64,000 nucleotides of DNA from Uliginosibacterium sp036017065 (GTDB taxonomy: Bacteria > Pseudomonadota > Gammaproteobacteria > Burkholderiales > Rhodocyclaceae): positions 1,240,001-1,304,000 of the forward strand of contig NZ_JAYXHR010000001.1 in NCBI RefSeq assembly GCF_036017065.1, in the 5' to 3' direction. Shown here piece after piece: positions 20,169 to 28,651 of the stretch. The position numbers were made by a program, and so were the translations under genes. The number at the start of each line of letters is the position of its first letter. The stretch's first letter is position 1. The notes beneath the pieces were generated by a model. It was not told where the DNA came from and made no database searches. It worked only from the letters and a program-made list of their open reading frames with translations.

Positions 20169-20225
20169 CGGTAGCGCAGGGTGAGGGGAGCACGCGCGGC
20201 GCCCTCAACCCGACCCTCTCCCCAG

Positions 20226-20249
20226 CCCTCTCCCGCCTGCGGGAGAGGG
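20226..20249. repeat. CCCTCTCCCG-type hairpin repeat
   Basis: A perfect 11-bp stem with a 2-nt loop in the 104-bp gap after the binding-protein gene; same family as 4094-4117. In this position it may stabilise the upstream mRNA end in a multigene transcript. Confidence 0.6.
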
Positions 20250-20272
20250 AGTAACTACCCACAGGAGCCACC

Positions 20273-21274
20273 ATGCCACGTCCCGTCACCCTCTTCACCG
20301 GCCAGTGGGCCGACCTGCCCCTGCGCGAGCTGGCACCGCTGGCGAAGCGCATGGGTTACGACGGGCTGGAACTGGCCTGCTGGGGCGACCACTTCAACGT
20401 GCAGGAGGCGCTCGCCAGCGACGCCTACTGCCGCGACAAGTGGGCCCTGCTCAAGCAGCACGGGCTCACCTCGCTGGCGATCGGCAATCACCTCGTGGGG
20501 CAAGCGGTGTGCGACCTGATCGACGCACGCCACAAGTCGATACTGCCCGCGCACGTATGGGGCGACGGCGAGCCGGAAGGCGTGCGCCAGCGCGCCGCGA
20601 AGGAGCTGGCGGACACCGCGCGCGCCGCGGCGAAGTTCGGCGTGAAGACGGTGACCGGCTTCACCGGCTCGTCCATCTGGCACGCGACCTACGCCTTCCC
20701 GCCCACCACGCAGGAATACTGGGACGCGGGCTTCGCGGATTTCGGCAAGCGCTTCACGCCCATCCTCGACACCTTCGAACAGCACAACATCAACTTCGCG
20801 CTGGAGGTGCACCCGACCGAGATCGCCTTCGACATCGCCTCCACGCAACGCGCCATCGATGCGGTGAAAGGCCACAGGCGCTTCGGCTTCAACTTCGACC
20901 CCAGCCACCTCGCCTACCAGGGCGTGGACTACGTGAAGTTCATCCGCACGTTTCCCGACCGCATCTACAACGCGCACATGAAGGACGTGTGGTGGGGCAA
21001 GGGCGACGGCACGGTGGGCGTGTTCGGCGGCCACACCAGCTTCGGCGACGCGCGCCGCTACTGGGACTTCCGCAGCGTCGGCCGCGGCATGGTGGACTTC
21101 GAATCCATCATCGTGGCGCTGAACGACATCCGCTACGCCGGCCCGCTGTCGGTGGAATGGGAAGACAGCCGCATGGACCGCGTGCACGGCGCCACCGAGA
21201 GCGCGGCCTTCTGCCGGCGCCTGGACTTCGAGCCCTCGGCACGCGCCTTCGACGCGTCCTTCGAAGAACGCTGA
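20273..21274 (+). CDS. Sugar phosphate isomerase/epimerase (xylose isomerase-like TIM barrel)
   Basis: 333 residues. The AP-endonuclease-2/xylose-isomerase TIM barrel is visible from spaced metal-site segments: LEVHPTE (about 178-184), FNFDPSHL (about 204-211), NAHMKDVWW and the C-terminal SVEWEDS. Members interconvert ketoses, inososes or hydroxypyruvate-type substrates with a divalent metal. Here it sits between the transporter genes and a Gfo/Idh/MocA dehydrogenase, so it likely acts on the imported compound or its oxidised form. It lies 29 bp before the next gene. The precise reaction is not determinable. Confidence 0.85.
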   Translation: MPRPVTLFTGQWADLPLRELAPLAKRMGYDGLELACWGDHFNVQEALASDAYCRDKWALLKQHGLTSLAIGNHLVGQAVCDLIDARHKSILPAHVWGDGEPEGVRQRAAKELADTARAAAKFGVKTVTGFTGSSIWHATYAFPPTTQEYWDAGFADFGKRFTPILDTFEQHNINFALEVHPTEIAFDIASTQRAIDAVKGHRRFGFNFDPSHLAYQGVDYVKFIRTFPDRIYNAHMKDVWWGKGDGTVGVFGGHTSFGDARRYWDFRSVGRGMVDFESIIVALNDIRYAGPLSVEWEDSRMDRVHGATESAAFCRRLDFEPSARAFDASFEER

Positions 21275-21303
21275 GCACTTAATCAAACACTGAGGAGAGC
21301 ACC

Positions 21304-22455
21304 TTGCGCAAACTGCGATACGCCATGGTCGGCGGCGGCCGCGACGCGTTCATCGGCGTCGTGCATCGCCGCGCGATGGCGCTGGACGGCCAGATGGAAC
21401 TGGTGGCCGGCGCGCTGTCATCCAACCCGGACAAGGCGCGCGCCTCCGGCCGCGACCTCGGCCTTGCCGACGCGCGCAACCACGGCGACTGGCAGACCCT
21501 GCTCGACGAAGAGCTGAAGCGCCCGGCCGAGGAGCGCATCGACTTCGTCAGCATCGTGACGCCCAACCATCTGCACTACCCGGTGGCGCTGGCCTTCGCG
21601 CAGGCCGGCATCAACGTGGTGTGCGACAAGCCGCTGGTGCACACCAGCGCGCAGGCCGACAAGCTCGCCCACGCCGTGAAGCAGAGCGGCGCGGTGTTCG
21701 CCGTCACCTACAACTACACTGGCTATCCGATGGTGCGGCAGGCGCGCCACATGGTGCGCAACGGCCAGCTCGGCGAGATCCGCAAGGTGCTGGTGGAGTA
21801 CAACCAGGGCTGGCTCGCCACGCAGCTGGAAGGCAGCGCCAACAAACAGGCCGACTGGCGCACCGACCCCAGCCGCAGCGGCATCGCCGGCGCCATGGGT
21901 GACATCGGCTCCCACGCCGAAAACCTCATCGCCACCATCACCGGCCTGCAGATCGACGCCCTCTGCGCCGACCTCACCAGCTTCGTCCCCGGCCGCCGCC
22001 TCGACGACGACGGCAGCCTGCTGCTGCGCTTCACCAACGGCGCACGCGGCGTCCTCACCGCCAGCCAGATCGTCGCCGGCGTGGAGAACGACCTGCGCGT
22101 GCGCATCGTCGGCACACAAGGCACGATCACCTGGCACCAGGAAGACCCCAACCGCCTGATCCACACCTCGCTGGACGACGCCCCGCGCATCCTCACCCGC
22201 GGCTCCACCGGCCTCTGCCCCGCCTCCCTCAAAGCCACCCGCCTCCCCTCCGGCCACCCCGAGGGCTTCCACGAAGCCTTCGCCAACGTCTACCTCGGCG
22301 CCGCCGAAGCCATGCGCGCCCGCAGCGAGGGGCGCGCACTCGGCGAGCTGGAAGGCGACTACCCGACGCTGGCCGATGGCGCGCGCGGGGTGAGGTTCAT
22401 CGAGCTGACGGTGGAGTCGGCGAAAAGTGAGGTGAAGTGGACGCGGTGGAGTTGA
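21304..22455 (+). CDS. Gfo/Idh/MocA-family dehydrogenase
   Basis: 383 residues. TTG at 21304 is chosen because GAGGAGAG lies just upstream and the segment before the dinucleotide fold is short; ATG 21325 is the alternative. The N-terminal NAD(P) fold starts at YAMVGGGRDAFIG, and the catalytic lysine is in VVCDKPLV (family EKP motif). The C-terminal half holds GDIGSHAENL, with the histidine expected at the active site. It would oxidise a hydroxyl of a sugar or cyclitol in the cytoplasm, completing the operon at 15347-22455. Confidence 0.88.
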   Translation: MRKLRYAMVGGGRDAFIGVVHRRAMALDGQMELVAGALSSNPDKARASGRDLGLADARNHGDWQTLLDEELKRPAEERIDFVSIVTPNHLHYPVALAFAQAGINVVCDKPLVHTSAQADKLAHAVKQSGAVFAVTYNYTGYPMVRQARHMVRNGQLGEIRKVLVEYNQGWLATQLEGSANKQADWRTDPSRSGIAGAMGDIGSHAENLIATITGLQIDALCADLTSFVPGRRLDDDGSLLLRFTNGARGVLTASQIVAGVENDLRVRIVGTQGTITWHQEDPNRLIHTSLDDAPRILTRGSTGLCPASLKATRLPSGHPEGFHEAFANVYLGAAEAMRARSEGRALGELEGDYPTLADGARGVRFIELTVESAKSEVKWTRWS

Positions 22456-22523
22456 GCCGGACCACCTGAGCGACCGTCACTGCTTGTGGTGACAAAAGGC
22501 ACACACACCGCTAGCATTCAGGG

Positions 22524-22817
22524 ATGAAACCGTTCCGGTGGAATCCCGAGAAGAACGAGAGCCTGAACGCCGAGCGAGGCGTGTCCTTCGAGCAGATGGT
22601 CGTCGCCATCGAATCGGACGGGCTGCTCGACATCCTGGCGCATCCGAACCAGGCTCGATACCCGAGGCAGCGTGTGTTTGTCGTCTGTGCCGACCACTAC
22701 GCCTACCTCGTCCCCTTTGTGGAAGAGGACGACTATTTTTTCCTCAAGACCATCATCCCGAGCCGCAAGGCCACGAGAGACTATTTGAACGCAGGTGAGC
22801 CCGATGCCGAAGATTGA
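22524..22817 (+). CDS. BrnT-like toxin
   Basis: 97 residues. FRWNPEKNESLNAERGVSFE near the start is the BrnT-type opening (a short strand, then a helix with the GVSF turn), and FFLKTIIPSRKATRDYL is the typical C-terminus. BrnT proteins are small RelE-fold ribonucleases that block translation. It overlaps the next gene, a CopG/BrnA-like antitoxin, by 14 bp, the usual toxin-first order of the brnTA type. Family assignment is from pattern recognition only. Confidence 0.7.
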   Translation: MKPFRWNPEKNESLNAERGVSFEQMVVAIESDGLLDILAHPNQARYPRQRVFVVCADHYAYLVPFVEEDDYFFLKTIIPSRKATRDYLNAGEPDAED

Positions 22818-23112
22818 TGACTACGAGCAGGAGATTCTTGGCGCCTATGAAAAGGGAGCGCTAAAGTCCGTGGCGACAAAGGCCGAGCTCGCGAAGTTCA
22901 AGGCCGTCGCACGAGCGACTGCGATCAAGGACAAGCGGGTCAATATCCGTCTTTCTTCCGGTGACCTGAGCGATATACAGGTGCGTGCGCTCAAGGAAGG
23001 CATTCCCTACCAGACGCTGATCGCCAGCGTGCTGCACAAGTACGTGACCGGGCAACTGGCAGAGCAGACGCCGCCTCCCGCCAAGCAACGCGGCAAGGGG
23101 CGGACGCCGTAG
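22804..23112 (+). CDS. BrnA/CopG-like antitoxin
   Basis: 102 residues from ATG 22804; GTG 22795 is also in frame. The central part VNIRLSSGDLSDIQVRALKE followed by GIPYQTLIASVLHKY matches a ribbon-helix-helix DNA-binding fold as in CopG-like antitoxins. Lysines are enriched at both ends. It overlaps the toxin gene, so the two are translationally coupled, and it is expected to bind the toxin and repress the operon. Confidence 0.7.
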   Translation: MPKIDDYEQEILGAYEKGALKSVATKAELAKFKAVARATAIKDKRVNIRLSSGDLSDIQVRALKEGIPYQTLIASVLHKYVTGQLAEQTPPPAKQRGKGRTP

Positions 23113-23184
23113 TCCGTTCACGCAAAGTCGTGTCTCTTTGCCACATGGCGCGATGAACGGGGACATCAAATCACCGCGGAAAAA

Positions 23185-23748
23185 CTGATCATCCATCTCG
23201 TCGGCCCCGGCGGGGCAGGCAAGACAACGATCGGGCCCCTGTTGGCTTCACGTGTCGGAGCCAGGTTCATGGACCTCGATGCGGCGTTTCCATGCGGTGC
23301 TGGCGCTATTCCGGGATTCATCGCCAGAAATGGTTACATGGCGTACGCGCGGAAGAATATCGAGCGCTACGGGTCACTCGTTTCGGGTATCGACCAACCG
23401 ACCGTTTTCGCCTTGTCCTCGGGTTTCATGACCTACCCTGAAGACACGACTCCAGATTATTCAGCCATCCGCGCTCGTATCGCTGATGACGCACTCAGCA
23501 TCCTGCTGTTGCCCTCGCTGGATGAAGAGGAGTGCGCACGGATCATCGTGGCGCGTCAGCTTCAGCGTACATACCTGGAAGCTGATGCCGCGCGCGAGGA
23601 GGCACGGTTACGCGAACGCTTTCCGCTTTTCATGGCGTTGCGATGCAAGCGCATCCTGAGCAAAGACGACCCTCGCCTGGTGGCCAGCCGGATAGTCCAG
23701 GCGCTAGGGTCGGCCTTCCACGCGCATCGCCGACAGCCGGAAACATGA
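23185..23748 (+). CDS. Shikimate-kinase-like P-loop protein lacking a standard start codon
   Basis: The frame codes a P-loop GPGGAGKTTIG preceded by LIIHLV and followed by ARFMDLDAAF, as in shikimate/gluconate-type small kinases; about 187 residues in all. No ATG, GTG or TTG lies in frame between the upstream stop (23110) and the P-loop. TTG 23242 would delete the P-loop. I place the start at CTG 23185, 5-6 bp after GGAAAA, but a frameshift is equally possible because ATG 23153 opens in another frame and stops after 11 codons. Its stop overlaps the next ATG (ATGA). The substrate is unknown. Confidence 0.55.
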   Translation: MIIHLVGPGGAGKTTIGPLLASRVGARFMDLDAAFPCGAGAIPGFIARNGYMAYARKNIERYGSLVSGIDQPTVFALSSGFMTYPEDTTPDYSAIRARIADDALSILLLPSLDEEECARIIVARQLQRTYLEADAAREEARLRERFPLFMALRCKRILSKDDPRLVASRIVQALGSAFHAHRRQPET

Positions 23749-24155
23749 CCATGCTCCACCACATTTCCCTCGGCGTCCGCGATATCGAAGTCGCGGCGCG
23801 TTTCTACGACGCGGCACTCGCTGCGCTTGGCTATGTGCGCGTCTGGTCCGACATCCGTCCGGGCGAGCAGAACCAGGCTGTCGGCTACGGTGCGCCCGGT
23901 TCGGGAGACAAGCTGGCGATCAAGCAACGCGACGATGCGGTGCCGCCGGGGCCGGGTTTCCATCTGGCCTTCGCTGCACCCTCACGCGAGGCCGTCCATG
24001 CCTTCCACGAAGCGGCCCTGCGCAACGGCGGCCACGACAACGGCGCGCCGGGTCCGCGGCCGCACTATGGCAAGCACTACTACGCGGCCTTCGTGATCGA
24101 CCCGGAGGGTCACCATTTGGAAGCCGTCATCAACGGTCCGCTAACCCCGGGCTGA
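23745..24155 (+). CDS. VOC (glyoxalase/bleomycin-resistance-like) protein
   Basis: 136 residues. The opening MLHHISLGVRDIEVAARFYD and the closing VIDPEGHHLEAVI are the paired beta-alpha-beta-beta-beta ends of the vicinal-oxygen-chelate fold, with metal-binding histidine near the start and glutamate near the end. It is coupled to the preceding kinase-like gene by an ATGA overlap. The family includes lyases, dioxygenases and resistance proteins; which applies here cannot be told. Confidence 0.85.
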   Translation: MTMLHHISLGVRDIEVAARFYDAALAALGYVRVWSDIRPGEQNQAVGYGAPGSGDKLAIKQRDDAVPPGPGFHLAFAAPSREAVHAFHEAALRNGGHDNGAPGPRPHYGKHYYAAFVIDPEGHHLEAVINGPLTPG

Positions 24156-24376
24156 CCCCGGCTGACTTCGGACATCCCTACGTGTCCCGCCTTACTTAAA
24201 TCCCGGTCTGCCCGGTAGTTTGCAGCCCGAGCGAGTAAGCTGGGCCAATGGTCGGCGTCTTCTTGCCGGCCCCTGCAGCGAATCTGATTCCTTGCCCTCG
24301 CGGCCAGCAGACATGAAGGTCTGCGCGCTGACGTGCGTACAGATTCTCTCCCCTGGGCAGGACGGAAGGAGGCTGC

Positions 24377-25375
24377 ATGAAAGCAGTCGTTTTCAAGGCA
24401 TACGGTTCGCTGGATGCCCTGGAATTCAAGGAAGTCGACAAACCGCGGGCGGGTGACGACGACGTGCTCGTGCGCATCCGCGCGGCAGGCATCAATCCGT
24501 CAGACTGGCAGGTGATGCGTGACGTCACGCCGGTGACGCGACGGATCTTCGGCTTGATCGGGCCGAAGATGAATGGCCTGGGTTCGGACCTGGCCGGCAC
24601 GGTGGAGGCCGTTGGCAAGAACGTGACCCGCTTCCGCCCGGGCGACGAGGTTTTCGGGCAGGTCAGTGACGATGCCCCGGGCGACCCATACATGGAGCTC
24701 TCGCCCTTCGCCGAGTACGCGTGCGTCCCGCAGGACTTCCTCGAGGCCAAGCCTGTCAACCTGAGCTTCGAGCAGGCCGCAGCGGTGCCGATGGCTGGCT
24801 TCACCGCCCTGCAGGGCTTGCGGGACGCGGGCAGGATTGCAAGCGGGCAGAAGGTTTTGATCAACGGGGCGTCGGGTGGCGTCGGTACGTTTGCGGTGCA
24901 GATCGCAAAGACGTACGGAGCGGACGTGACGGCGGTGTGCAGCACGAGGAACGTGGAGATCGTGCGCGCGCTGGGTGCGGACCGCGTCATTGACTACACG
25001 CGGGAGGACTTCACGCGTACCGGCCAGCGCCACGACCTCATCCTCGACAACGTGGGCAACCGCTCTTTCCGGGAGTGCAGGCGGGCCCTCACCCGCAAAG
25101 GCATCTACGTTCCTTCCGGTGGCTCCGGGGGAAACTGGTCGGGGCCATTCCTGCATCTGCTCGCATCCTTCGTGAGCTCGTGGTTCGTCACGCAGAAAGT
25201 CAGGCCCCTGCTCGCGAAGCGGAGCCGGACCGACCTGGCCTTCCTGAAGGAGTTGCTGGAGTCCGGCAGGATCGCCCCGGTCATAGACAGGTTGTACCCG
25301 CTGACCGGAGTGCCCGATGCCATCCGGTATCTCGCGACCGGCCACGCCCAAGGGAAGGTCATCATCACCATCTGA
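24377..25375 (+). CDS. Zinc-independent medium-chain dehydrogenase (quinone oxidoreductase-like)
   Basis: 332 residues. GroES-like N-terminal half, then a Rossmann segment INGASGGVGTFAVQIAK (about 157-173) and VRALGADRVIDYTREDF. The structural-zinc cysteines and the catalytic cysteine of zinc alcohol dehydrogenases are absent, so it belongs with the quinone/enone reductases that use NADPH. AAGGAGG lies just upstream of ATG 24377. It is a single gene after a 220-bp gap in which nothing else was recognised. Confidence 0.87.
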   Translation: MKAVVFKAYGSLDALEFKEVDKPRAGDDDVLVRIRAAGINPSDWQVMRDVTPVTRRIFGLIGPKMNGLGSDLAGTVEAVGKNVTRFRPGDEVFGQVSDDAPGDPYMELSPFAEYACVPQDFLEAKPVNLSFEQAAAVPMAGFTALQGLRDAGRIASGQKVLINGASGGVGTFAVQIAKTYGADVTAVCSTRNVEIVRALGADRVIDYTREDFTRTGQRHDLILDNVGNRSFRECRRALTRKGIYVPSGGSGGNWSGPFLHLLASFVSSWFVTQKVRPLLAKRSRTDLAFLKELLESGRIAPVIDRLYPLTGVPDAIRYLATGHAQGKVIITI

Positions 25376-25467
25376 TCCGGCTGGTGGGGGTGATCTGCAG
25401 GGCCCTCCGGTCGCCGGCGGCGGCCACGACAACGGGCGCCGGGTGGCTTCCGGTAAAGTCCGGTCTC

Positions 25468-25962
25468 ATGCGACATCGCCATACCCGCCGCACGCTCCGT
25501 GTCATCGCCGCCTTCGAGGCCGCGAAAGGCTCGCTGGCTTTGCTCGCCGCTTCCGGGCTGCTGTTGTTCGTGCACCATGACATGCATGCGCTGGCACACC
25601 AGCTGGCCGGTCATCTGCACCTGAATCCGGCAGTGCATACGCCGCACCTGCTGGCGCGCATCGGACAGGACATCGGCGTGCTGGACCCACGCTGGCTGCT
25701 CGCGGGCGCGGCGGTGTACGCGGGCTTCCGCTTCGTCGAAGCCTACGGCTTGTGGCAGCAACGTGCCTGGGCGGAATGGCTGGCGGCGTTCAGCGGTGGC
25801 GTGTATGTGCCGTTCGAAGTCGCCGAGGTGATCCGCCATGCCGGCTGGCTGAGCGTGGCGGCACTGGTGTTGAACCTGCTGGTGGTGGGCTTCATGGTGC
25901 AGGCCCTGCGTGCGCGGCATCGGGCAGCCACTATGCTGGCGACACGGGGACAAGGAAGCTGA
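25468..25962 (+). CDS. DUF2127-type small membrane protein
   Basis: 164 residues with four hydrophobic segments. The start RVIAAFEAAKGSLALLAASG and the middle LAGAAVYAGFRFVEAYGLW match the pattern of proteins grouped as DUF2127, which lack an experimentally defined role. ATG 25468 starts directly before the first helix and the family motif. It lies 92 bp after the dehydrogenase and may be its own unit. Inner membrane location is inferred. Confidence 0.75.
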   Translation: MRHRHTRRTLRVIAAFEAAKGSLALLAASGLLLFVHHDMHALAHQLAGHLHLNPAVHTPHLLARIGQDIGVLDPRWLLAGAAVYAGFRFVEAYGLWQQRAWAEWLAAFSGGVYVPFEVAEVIRHAGWLSVAALVLNLLVVGFMVQALRARHRAATMLATRGQGS

Positions 25963-26333
25963 TGCCGCATACCCGACTGGACGTCGTTCCTGCGAAGGCC
26001 CAGTGCCGTCCAGAAAGAGTTTCGTCATTCCCGCGAAAGCGGGAATCCAGCGACGTTTGCGGCCGTCGAACGACACAGGGTTCCCGCATTGCGAGCTTTC
26101 TGCATTCACCGAAATGCCTGCTTACCCCTCTACGCGGGAACGACGAAGCTCTGGAATCCTGTCCGGAAACACGTTCCGGACAGCGGTGCGAGGACAGGGA
26201 CCCGGTGTCTTTCAACGTGGCCGGGCTCCTGTCCGGGCAGCGCCCGGTTCATCCTGAGCCTGCCAAAGGGCAGGAGCGACGGGAATCGAAGCATGTCGCT
26301 GACTGAAAGGACTTACCCGCGAGGAGGCTTGTT
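25963..26333. other. Non-coding gap with a family C repeat
   Basis: No gene is supported. A family C element occupies 26033-26165 and nothing else is recognisable apart from the ribosome-binding site GAGGAGG at its right end. Confidence 0.55.
26033..26165. repeat. Family C palindromic element
   Basis: CGTCATTCCCGCGAAAGCGG at the left and CGCGGGAACGACGAAGCTCT at the right form inverted ends around a unique centre. Confidence 0.6.
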
Positions 26334-26717
26334 GTGATCGTGACGAAACCCCGCGCCCGTCTGCTTGGCGTCATCGCCATCCTGGGCGTCATTGCGCTGC
26401 AGGGCTTCAACAGCTTTTTCTGCTACCAGCACGACCTGGCTGGCTTCACCATGGCGCTCGCCTGGTTCATTGCCATTCCACTCGTTCCCGCGTTCGTGTC
26501 GCTGGCGACCGCCAACCCGCTGCGCGCCGTGGGCGCGTGCGTGCTGTTCGCGCCCTGGCTGCTGCTGGCCTACTACACGGACTGCGTGCAGCCCTACCAG
26601 GGCGGCGGTGCGTCGATGATCTACGTCGCGGTGCTGTTGTGGGGCAGCCTGTCGTCGCTGGCGGGTGCGTTGCTCACCGGGCCGCTGATGCGCTTGCTCG
26701 GTATCCGCGTCGCGTAG
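26334..26717 (+). CDS. Small membrane protein, unknown function
   Basis: 127 residues from GTG 26334, chosen because GAGGAGG lies 8-10 bp upstream. About four hydrophobic helices are visible (roughly residues 9-25, 38-57, 65-82 and 95-118), with two cysteines at about 29 and 69. No known family was recognised. It precedes the sigma-54-type promoter region of the organosulfur locus but is transcribed before it. Confidence 0.6.
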   Translation: MIVTKPRARLLGVIAILGVIALQGFNSFFCYQHDLAGFTMALAWFIAIPLVPAFVSLATANPLRAVGACVLFAPWLLLAYYTDCVQPYQGGGASMIYVAVLLWGSLSSLAGALLTGPLMRLLGIRVA

Positions 26718-26740
26718 CTGCGCCACACAAATCGGCAGCC

Positions 26741-26759
26741 ACCGCTCGCCAGCAGCGGT
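26741..26759. promoter_or_regulatory. Inverted repeat downstream of the small membrane protein gene
   Basis: ACCGCT (26741-26746) and AGCGGT (26754-26759), with 7 bp between, sit about 160 bp before the sigma-54 promoter. This could be part of a terminator for the upstream gene or an upstream activator site. There is no T-tract. Confidence 0.3.
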
Positions 26760-26791
26760 CTGCTTGTTTTGCAGCACCCCCTTCCGCGCAC

Positions 26792-26819
26792 TGGTGATAA
26801 ATCACCACCCCTTCGCGCG
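26792..26819 (+). promoter_or_regulatory. Candidate enhancer-binding region of the organosulfur promoter
   Basis: The perfect 16-bp palindrome TGGTGATAAATCACCA (26792-26807) overlaps TCACCACCCCTTCGCGCG (26802-26819). The latter is a 16/18 match to 2597-2614, also upstream of a sigma-54-type promoter. At 105 bp from the -24 box it is well placed for an enhancer-binding protein. Confidence 0.45.
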
Positions 26820-26906
26820 AGCTGCTTCGTGCTCAACACACACCATCCTGCTGCGCGCCTGATGCCACGGGCCGGTCCGGGCTCGCCGGGGGCACTTGCG
26901 CCGCCG

Positions 26907-26922
26907 TGGCATACGTCCTGCT
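26907..26922 (+). promoter_or_regulatory. Sigma-54 (-24/-12) promoter of the second AprAB-like pair
   Basis: TGGCATACGTCCTGCT has GG at 26908-26909 and GC at 26920-26921, separated by 10 bp. The predicted transcript start is near 26933, about 50 bp before ATG 26982. The bases after it (CTAAACGTTCTTCC) also resemble those after the promoter at 2724-2739. Confidence 0.65.
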
Positions 26923-26981
26923 AAACGTTCTTCCATTTCCATCATCCGCGTGCTGCCCGGCGCGCGTGAAGAACGTCGCTC

Positions 26982-28640
26982 ATGCCCGTCATCCACGATG
27001 CACCTTCCACCACCTACGCCAATGAATCCGGCGGGCTGGTCCTGCACGCCGACGTACTGGTGATCGGCGGCGGCCCCGCCGCGACATGGGCCGCGCTGTC
27101 GGCTGCGCGCAGTGGCGCGAAGGTGGTGCTGGCGGACAAGGGTTATTGCGGCACGTCCGGTGCAACGGCGCCGTCGAACACCGGAGCGTGGTACCTGCCT
27201 GCGGGCGCCGCGCGCGATGCAGAGGTGAACAAGCGCCTGGAGAAGTCTGCCGGCCTGGCGGACCGGCGCTGGATCATCCGCACGATGGAAGAGGCGCTGC
27301 GTGGCCTCGACGAGCTGGGCGGGGACGGCTATCCCTTTCCCTTCGACGAAGACGGCCGGCCGTATCGCGCCAACCTGCGCGGGCCGGACTACATGCATCA
27401 CCAGCGCCGCCGCGTGAAGCGCGCAGGCGTGACGATCCTGGATCACCACCCTGCCCTCGAGCTGCTCTGGGCCGATGGCGTGGTGGCGGGCGCGGCCGGC
27501 GTGGAGCTGCGCAGTGGCGAACGCTGGCAGGTGCGCGCCGGCGCGGTGGTGATCGCCGCTGGCGGCTGCACCTTCCTGTCGCGCGCACTGGGTTGCGATG
27601 GCAACACCGGTGACAGTTACCTGCTGGCGGCGGAAGCCGGCGCGCGCCTGTCCGGCATGGAGTTCAGCGCGCAGTACGGACTGTCGGCGGAACACGCGAC
27701 GGTGACCAAGGGCCTGACCTTCACCTTCGCCAGCTTCTACCTGGAAGACGGTAGCCCCCTGCCCAGCGAAGGTGGCGACCGCAGCACACGCATCGCACGC
27801 GCAATGATCGCCGGCCACAAGGTGTACGCGCTGATGAACAAGGGCGAAGCGCACGAGCATGACTGGCTGGTGCGCGGCCAGCCCAACTGCTTCCTGCCCT
27901 TCGAGCGCATCGGCATCGACCCGTTCAAGGAGCGCTTCCCGGTGACGCTGCGTTCCGAAGGCACGGTGCGCGGCACCGGTGGGCTGGACGTGGTGAGCGA
28001 TGACTGCGCGAGCAACGTGCCCGGCCTGTACGTCGCGGGCGACGCGGCTTCGCGCGAGAAGCTGGTCGGCGCGATTTCCGGCGGAGGCAGCCCGAATGCG
28101 TCCTGGGCGATTGCCAGCGGCGTGTGGAGCGGCCGTGGCGCGGCGCAGTTCGCGGCACGACAGGCTGGCGCGCTGGGCGACAGGCTGCATACACGCGATG
28201 TCCGCGCACTCGGTGGCGCCGGCATACGGCCTAACAAGCAGCCCGCCAGCATCAACTTCACACGAGAACTGATCGCCGCCGTGCAGGACGAGACGCTGCC
28301 GCTGGACGTGAACTTCTTCCGCACCGGTGAGCGCATCGCGCTGTCCCGCGCGCAGCTCGACGGCATCTGGGCCGCCGCGCGCGACCACCTCGGCGGCAGC
28401 GGCCGCGAGCTGGTGCGCGCCCGCGAGGCCGCATCGATGGCCGCGACCGCGCGGCTCATCTGGGCCAGCGCCGCCGCACGCGACGAAAGCCGCGGCCTGC
28501 ACCGGCGCGTGGACCGCGACGGCAGCGATCCGGCGCAGACGCAGCACATCCACAGCCGTGGCGTGGACGACCTCCACGTCACCAACGCGCCGACACCGCA
28601 CACCGCGCGCGATCTGCCCGAAGAAGCCCTGATCTCCTGA
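26982..28640 (+). CDS. AprA/fumarate-reductase-like FAD flavoprotein subunit
   Basis: 552 residues, clearly paralogous to 5425-7104. FAD-binding VLVIGGGPAATWAALSAA (about 24-41), ADKGYCGTSGATAPSNTG, the mid-domain FYLEDG region, the FAD-closing LYVAGDAASREKLVG and the C-terminal SAAARDESRG are all present. The flavoprotein would exchange electrons with the ferredoxin encoded 11 bp downstream. True APS reductase activity is not claimed: the protein is shorter than AprA and no sat or qmo genes are near. Transcription probably starts at the sigma-54 promoter 26907-26922, and the SsuABC-type/desulfinase genes 1.3 kb downstream place it in organosulfur use. Confidence 0.8.
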   Translation: MPVIHDAPSTTYANESGGLVLHADVLVIGGGPAATWAALSAARSGAKVVLADKGYCGTSGATAPSNTGAWYLPAGAARDAEVNKRLEKSAGLADRRWIIRTMEEALRGLDELGGDGYPFPFDEDGRPYRANLRGPDYMHHQRRRVKRAGVTILDHHPALELLWADGVVAGAAGVELRSGERWQVRAGAVVIAAGGCTFLSRALGCDGNTGDSYLLAAEAGARLSGMEFSAQYGLSAEHATVTKGLTFTFASFYLEDGSPLPSEGGDRSTRIARAMIAGHKVYALMNKGEAHEHDWLVRGQPNCFLPFERIGIDPFKERFPVTLRSEGTVRGTGGLDVVSDDCASNVPGLYVAGDAASREKLVGAISGGGSPNASWAIASGVWSGRGAAQFAARQAGALGDRLHTRDVRALGGAGIRPNKQPASINFTRELIAAVQDETLPLDVNFFRTGERIALSRAQLDGIWAAARDHLGGSGRELVRAREAASMAATARLIWASAAARDESRGLHRRVDRDGSDPAQTQHIHSRGVDDLHVTNAPTPHTARDLPEEALIS

Positions 28641-28651
28641 ACACCCACACC

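Noticed and set aside
26802..28601. 599-codon minus-strand frame over the flavoprotein gene
   Set aside because: Mirror of the real plus-strand gene with clear FAD motifs; composition is typical of antisense frames.
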